Source: Siphonodentalium dalli
Lineage: Eukaryota; Mollusca; Scaphopoda; Gadilida; Siphonodentaliidae
NCBI GenBank assembly: GCA_032622095.1
Contig: CP136063.1
Span: forward strand, 31,498,987 to 31,562,986
Direction of reading: 5' to 3'
DNA: 64,000 nt
In this document: positions 60,318 through 64,000 of the stretch, one piece after another
Layout: every line of letters starts with the position of its first letter
Numbering within the stretch: position 1 is the first letter of the stretch
Program-made: the position numbers and the translations under genes
The notes under the pieces: generated by a model
The model's database searches: none
What the model was told of the DNA's origin: nothing
What the model saw: only the letters and a program-made list of their open reading frames with translations

Positions 60318-60970
60318 ATCAGTATAAACATTCAGTTTGTCCTACTACTTTCACTGTTAGTCCTGTTAGCTGGCGACGTTCACCAAAATCCTGGGGTTGC
60401 CCAAGATCCTGGCTATATTTCTGTCTACCACAATAATATTAGGAGTATTAGGAATAAACTTTCCTCTATATCTGATAGCATAAGCTAATATGAGATAATT
60501 TGCTTCACTGAAACGCATCTCAGTGTCGACTTTCCATCATTCAAACTTTTAATACAGTCATTCTGTCCCCCGATCAGGAAATACAGAAATGAGCGAGGAT
60601 GTGGGATATGCATGTATGTTTCTCAAAACGTATCATACCTTCGGCGATACGAATTAGAGAGCGAAGACTCTATATGAGTAGAAATTATGTCCAATAAGAC
60701 TCGCTATGTTATTGGAGTGGCATATCGGTCAGAAGATTTTGCGGCGGCTAATTATTGGCAACAACTTACTAATTCTATCCGTTCAGCAGCACTCGATGTG
60801 ACAACAAACGTTGTACTTGTAGGAGATTTCAACTGTGATCTTATAAACCCCAACTCAACCCTCAACGGTATTATTCCACACTTTAACATGTGAAATCTTA
60901 TCTTTTGTCCTACCCGCGTGGCCCAATCATCACATACGTTTCTTGACCCTGTTATTGTCAGTGATACCGT
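60318..60970 (+). pseudogene. CR1/L2-like LINE ORF2: N-terminus with 2A-like motif and endonuclease domain
   Basis: The frame begins with a hydrophobic stretch (VLLLSLLVLLAGDVHQNPGV) whose end, at 60375-60398, resembles the 2A translational-recoding motif DxExNPGP but with His for Glu and Val for the last Pro. The APE-type endonuclease follows: VYHNNIRSIRNKLSSI, then after a TAA at 60,487 YEIICFTETHLSVDFP, further on VIGVAYRSEDF and VVLVGDFNCDL (the GDFN motif), then a stop at 60,892 and TFLDPVIVSDTV. At 60,971 an F1 foldback interrupts it. The reverse transcriptase domain proper is missing. Confidence 0.8.
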
Positions 60971-61476
60971 CCTTTGTAAACATGTATTATATAGTTACTG
61001 GGGTATAAAATATTAGATTTGAATCGAAGACTCCTGTCCGGAAATGCTTCTATCGATTAATATTAATTTTATTTCGAATATTTTCTGGTCTAAAAAGGTG
61101 TGTTTGTTCAGCTAACGAACAATAGTGGTTAACAGAGACCAGAAATTATATTGTGCAATTTTGTCAGAAATAAACGTTAATTATACTCATTATCGCTTAT
61201 ATCTGTGGAACAAAACAATACAAACAACCAATCTGTGACATTTGACATTCGTTGCGTAGCCGTAGGAACAGCCCAGTGCTCTATATCGCAATTTGGTCTC
61301 ATCCGAATGGTCGGTTCTAAAAATAGTAACATAAACGGGCCAGATATAATATTCGAAATAAAATCAATATTAATTGACACAAGCTTTTCCGGACATAGGT
61401 CTTCAGTTCATATCTATTATTTTATACCCACGCAACTATTTAAAATTTGTTATTTAAAGAGATAGTCCATCTTTAA
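60971..61476. mobile_element. F1 foldback MITE inserted in LINE sequence
   Basis: Same family as 7791-8318. The left terminus is worn (CTTTGTAAACATGTATTATA is the first clear match), the right terminus is AGAGATAGTCCATCTTTAA. It directly follows the LINE endonuclease sequence. Confidence 0.75.
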
Positions 61477-61649
61477 CAAAAGTAATGAAATGCTTACCAC
61501 TGCATGAGTATATGTCCTTATAACACGTTCACTGCTCACTACGAGTTATCTCTATTATCATACCTTTTGCATGTAATTGAATGGGCATTGGCAGAGAACA
61601 TGGTAAAACTTGACACAGTTTTCAGTCTTTACGTATTGTTTTTTCGACA

Positions 61650-61735
61650 ACGGCCCGGCACCAAAAATACGATAGTCGATACTGAGACGGCACTGTAATA
61701 AAATTTCTTGCCGGTTTCACACCGAATATCCGGTG
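61650..61735. repeat. Direct repeat flanking a LINE 3' fragment, left copy
   Basis: GGCACCAAAAATACGATAGT, GAGACGGCACTGTAATAAAA and TTGCCGGTTTCACACCGAAT recur with few changes at about 62,868-62,948, on the other side of the LINE fragment. Could be a long target-site duplication or part of a local GACGGCAC/CCGGTGACGG repeat. Confidence 0.6.
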
Positions 61736-62377
61736 ACGGATTGTGTTGGAAACAAAAGTGATGAAACATCCCTAAAATTTTTCGGAATTACAATCGATGA
61801 AAACCTCACGTTTAAAGACCATACCTCGGCGGTATGTTCTAAAATGGCAAGAGCCCTATATGGTATGATCAAGGTGAGGAAATTTTTCCCAGGAGATGCC
61901 CTTCGAACGCTATATTATGCCTTAATTCAAAGCCGTCTTGTCTATGGAATTCAAATTTGGGGGCACTCAGTATCATCCAATAAGGCCTTCCTACTACAAA
62001 AGAGAGCTATCAGAACAATACGCTATGCCAAATACAACAGCCACACTGAACCCTTATTCAAAAATAGAAATATTTTGAAATTCAGAGATTTGCATGCATG
62101 TCATGTTAGTCTGTTTATGTATGATTGGACACATGTTAACCTACCGGCATCATTTCTAACAGCATTTGACAACAAGATATCAATCACCAGACAATCTGGA
62201 TGCATTAGGGAAATTAAATCACGAACGACATTCTCAGAGGTTTTACCTAAACATTCATTCCCAAGATTATGGAATGAAACTGACAAAAAACTAAAATCAA
62301 TTGAAAGCCGACAAAACTTTAAATATCAAATGAAGGTCAATGTTATCAATGCTTATGATGCAAACTTTAAAATGTAA
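61733..62377 (+). pseudogene. CR1/L2-like LINE, C-terminal end of the reverse transcriptase protein
   Basis: A 214-residue frame without internal stops carries the region after the RT palm: LKFFGITIDENLTFKDHTSA, ALYGMIKVRKFFPGDALRTL, YYALIQSRLVYGIQIWG, LLQKRAIRTIRYAKYNSHTE and FKNRNILKFRDLHACHVSLF. These are typical of CR1/L2/Rex-type LINEs. It starts just after the direct repeat at 61650-61735, so it is a 5'-truncated insertion. A 3' untranslated part with a CCTGCTAACA/AAGCAGGGTCC hairpin and an end TGTGAATAAAACATC follows to about 62,855. It may or may not be the same insertion as the endonuclease piece at 60.3 kb. Confidence 0.75.
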
Positions 62378-62867
62378 AAACAAAACTTGCAGAGACTGTT
62401 TTCCTCCCAAAAGCTCATAATTAAACTACATATACTTAACTCCCGAGTAACAAGCCAGTCCCCTCCCCGGTCGTGAGTGCTGATTACCCTGAAAACTCGC
62501 CCTTATTGGACCCTGCTAACACGATTTAATTACCACATACGCATTATCATTGTTACTTAAGCAGGGTCCAACTTACTATTAGAAAGTGTTCTTTAAATTG
62601 CCGTGCACACGCCTACATAGCCATAACTATACGGTACAATGTACTTAATACAATATTTTGATATTATAAATTACAGTATTTTCTTATTAGCACATCAACT
62701 TGAGATTATGCCATTGATATATTAGTTATTATATTGACAACGGGGGTGACAGGAAGACAGCCAATCCTGGTTATGCCACTCCCACACAATAATTACACTT
62801 GATTTTTGATATATTATTGTTGATTTGTTGTAAACTAATTATTGTGTGAATAAAACATCTACGGTAC

Positions 62868-62948
62868 GGCACCGAAAATACGATACTGAGACGGCACTGT
62901 AATAAAATTGCTTGCCGGTTCCACACCGTATATCCGGTGACGGTACGG
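62868..62948. repeat. Direct repeat flanking a LINE 3' fragment, right copy
   Basis: Right counterpart of 61650-61735; the motif CCGGTGACGG.ACGGCA then continues with a further related unit to about 63,005. Confidence 0.6.
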
Positions 62949-62949
62949 C

Positions 62950-64000
62950 ATTGTACTTAGGCACCGGTTCGACTCCGAATATCCGGCGACAGAACGGCAC
63001 CGTCCTTATCATTATATTAAGATGGTATCACGACACCAATCATTCTGATTGACATGATAACCTCTGAATGGGAACACAGTATAGTTGTTAGCTGTTTATC
63101 AACTTCATGAAAACGTGTTTGTTGTGTGTAGCTCGAAATGGTGAAATTAGAAACTGTGTCCGTCTGAACTTCAACTTCAATTCAATATTTACCTGATCGA
63201 CTGCCTGCACGATGCCATGCTCAATAAGAACTTAATACATATTTAATTCATTCTGGTCCCGTTCTCTTTTATTAAGGGTTAACAAAATATTTTAATAACA
63301 TAACATCCTCAAAATTATTTGCGGGTGTATTCGATTGATTTTCGGAACGAAAGTACCTACCAACAGTATATCAAATGCCAGGCGTATATCATGCACTTGG
63401 GATGAGGGCGTATTTTGGTCAAACAGCGCAAAAATAAGTTGAAATATTGTTCTGATAATTATAATTACAATTGCGCTCCAAAATACATCTCAATATCCGC
63501 TTTTGAATTTTACCCGGTATCGATATAGGTCGATAAATAAATGAACTGCCTATCTTCTGTATGAGCATTATATGTCCCAGAGATATTTCGATACGCATTG
63601 AAGTAAAAAAAATACAACTTAATTTAACACGATATTTGTGTTCCAAACCAAAAAAAAAACAGCTAGCCATTTTAGTAACAGCATGGAACAGAAGAGCGTT
63701 CCGTGATAGGCCTATATATATAGTGTATTCCTAGTGTGGTAAAACTAAAGAACGTTAATTTTACTTCTGTGCGAACAATTTAAAACAGCTGGAAAATGGC
63801 TTACCACGGAAAATATTTTTGAGAGCACATATATTATTACTTATGTCAATTTGTTTGTATGTATTACATGTACATGTTCTGTTCGAAATTAAATATTGTT
63901 TACACCAATTGAGCGCGTTAAAATTCTAACTATACGGCGTGCATGGGTCACGTTTTAACGGAGAATAAATTAACTACGTAGCTTCCATAGCATTATAATA
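62950..64000. other. Gene-free interval to the window end
   Basis: After the last GACGGCACC repeat unit no gene or strong repeat was recognised; AT-rich sequence. Confidence 0.35.

Overview
This is metazoan nuclear DNA. It is AT-rich, full of short palindromic TACATGTA-type motifs, and packed with tandem C2H2 zinc-finger exons, LINE fragments and foldback elements. The repeat style and the zinc-finger linker (TGDRPY instead of the usual TGEKPY) suggest a marine invertebrate, perhaps a lophotrochozoan. I cannot name the species from sequence alone. No bacterial operon, tRNA, rRNA or CRISPR array was seen.

Layout. Positions 0.8-2.7 kb (minus) hold a Ser/Thr-rich unknown protein in two overlapping frames. 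Positions 3,656-7,050 are a DNA transposon with about 120-bp terminal inverted repeats and a TA target duplication. It carries one decayed protein that combines a FEN/XPG-like nuclease signature with a C-terminal cysteine-rich CXC motif. A 12-kb segment (6,796-19,021, copy A) recurs almost identically at 39,177-51,690 (copy B). Each copy contains a 15-16-finger C2H2 gene, a long tail of dead fingers, a CACCTGGGTG minisatellite and several foldback elements. The 20-kb spacer (19-39 kb) holds remains of at least four LINE pieces and a head-to-head pair of further zinc-finger genes (27.6-30.0 kb minus, 35.0-36.8 kb plus). Between that pair lies a 4.1-kb element bounded by the arms of a foldback family. 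It also holds a 170-bp tandem array. The last 12 kb is mostly transposon debris: several TIR elements with visible target duplications, a 1.6-kb foldback, and a LINE whose N-terminus carries a degenerate 2A-like motif and is cut by a foldback insertion.

How the parts relate. The four zinc-finger arrays are one family. They share the finger consensus, an N-terminal leader (EPST..TE.DKHTPINTS) and a conserved 5' block, so they spread together with their upstream DNA. Transposons shaped the locus. Both outer limits of the 12-kb duplication fall inside mobile elements: the 3.4-kb transposon on the left and a foldback on the right. One zinc-finger array is split by an 862-bp TA-flanked element. 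Copies A and B differ little, yet two of the few amino-acid changes in their fingers are at the DNA-contacting helix position -1.

Limits. Exon structure, expression and family names were not computed. Boundaries of diverged repeats are by eye.
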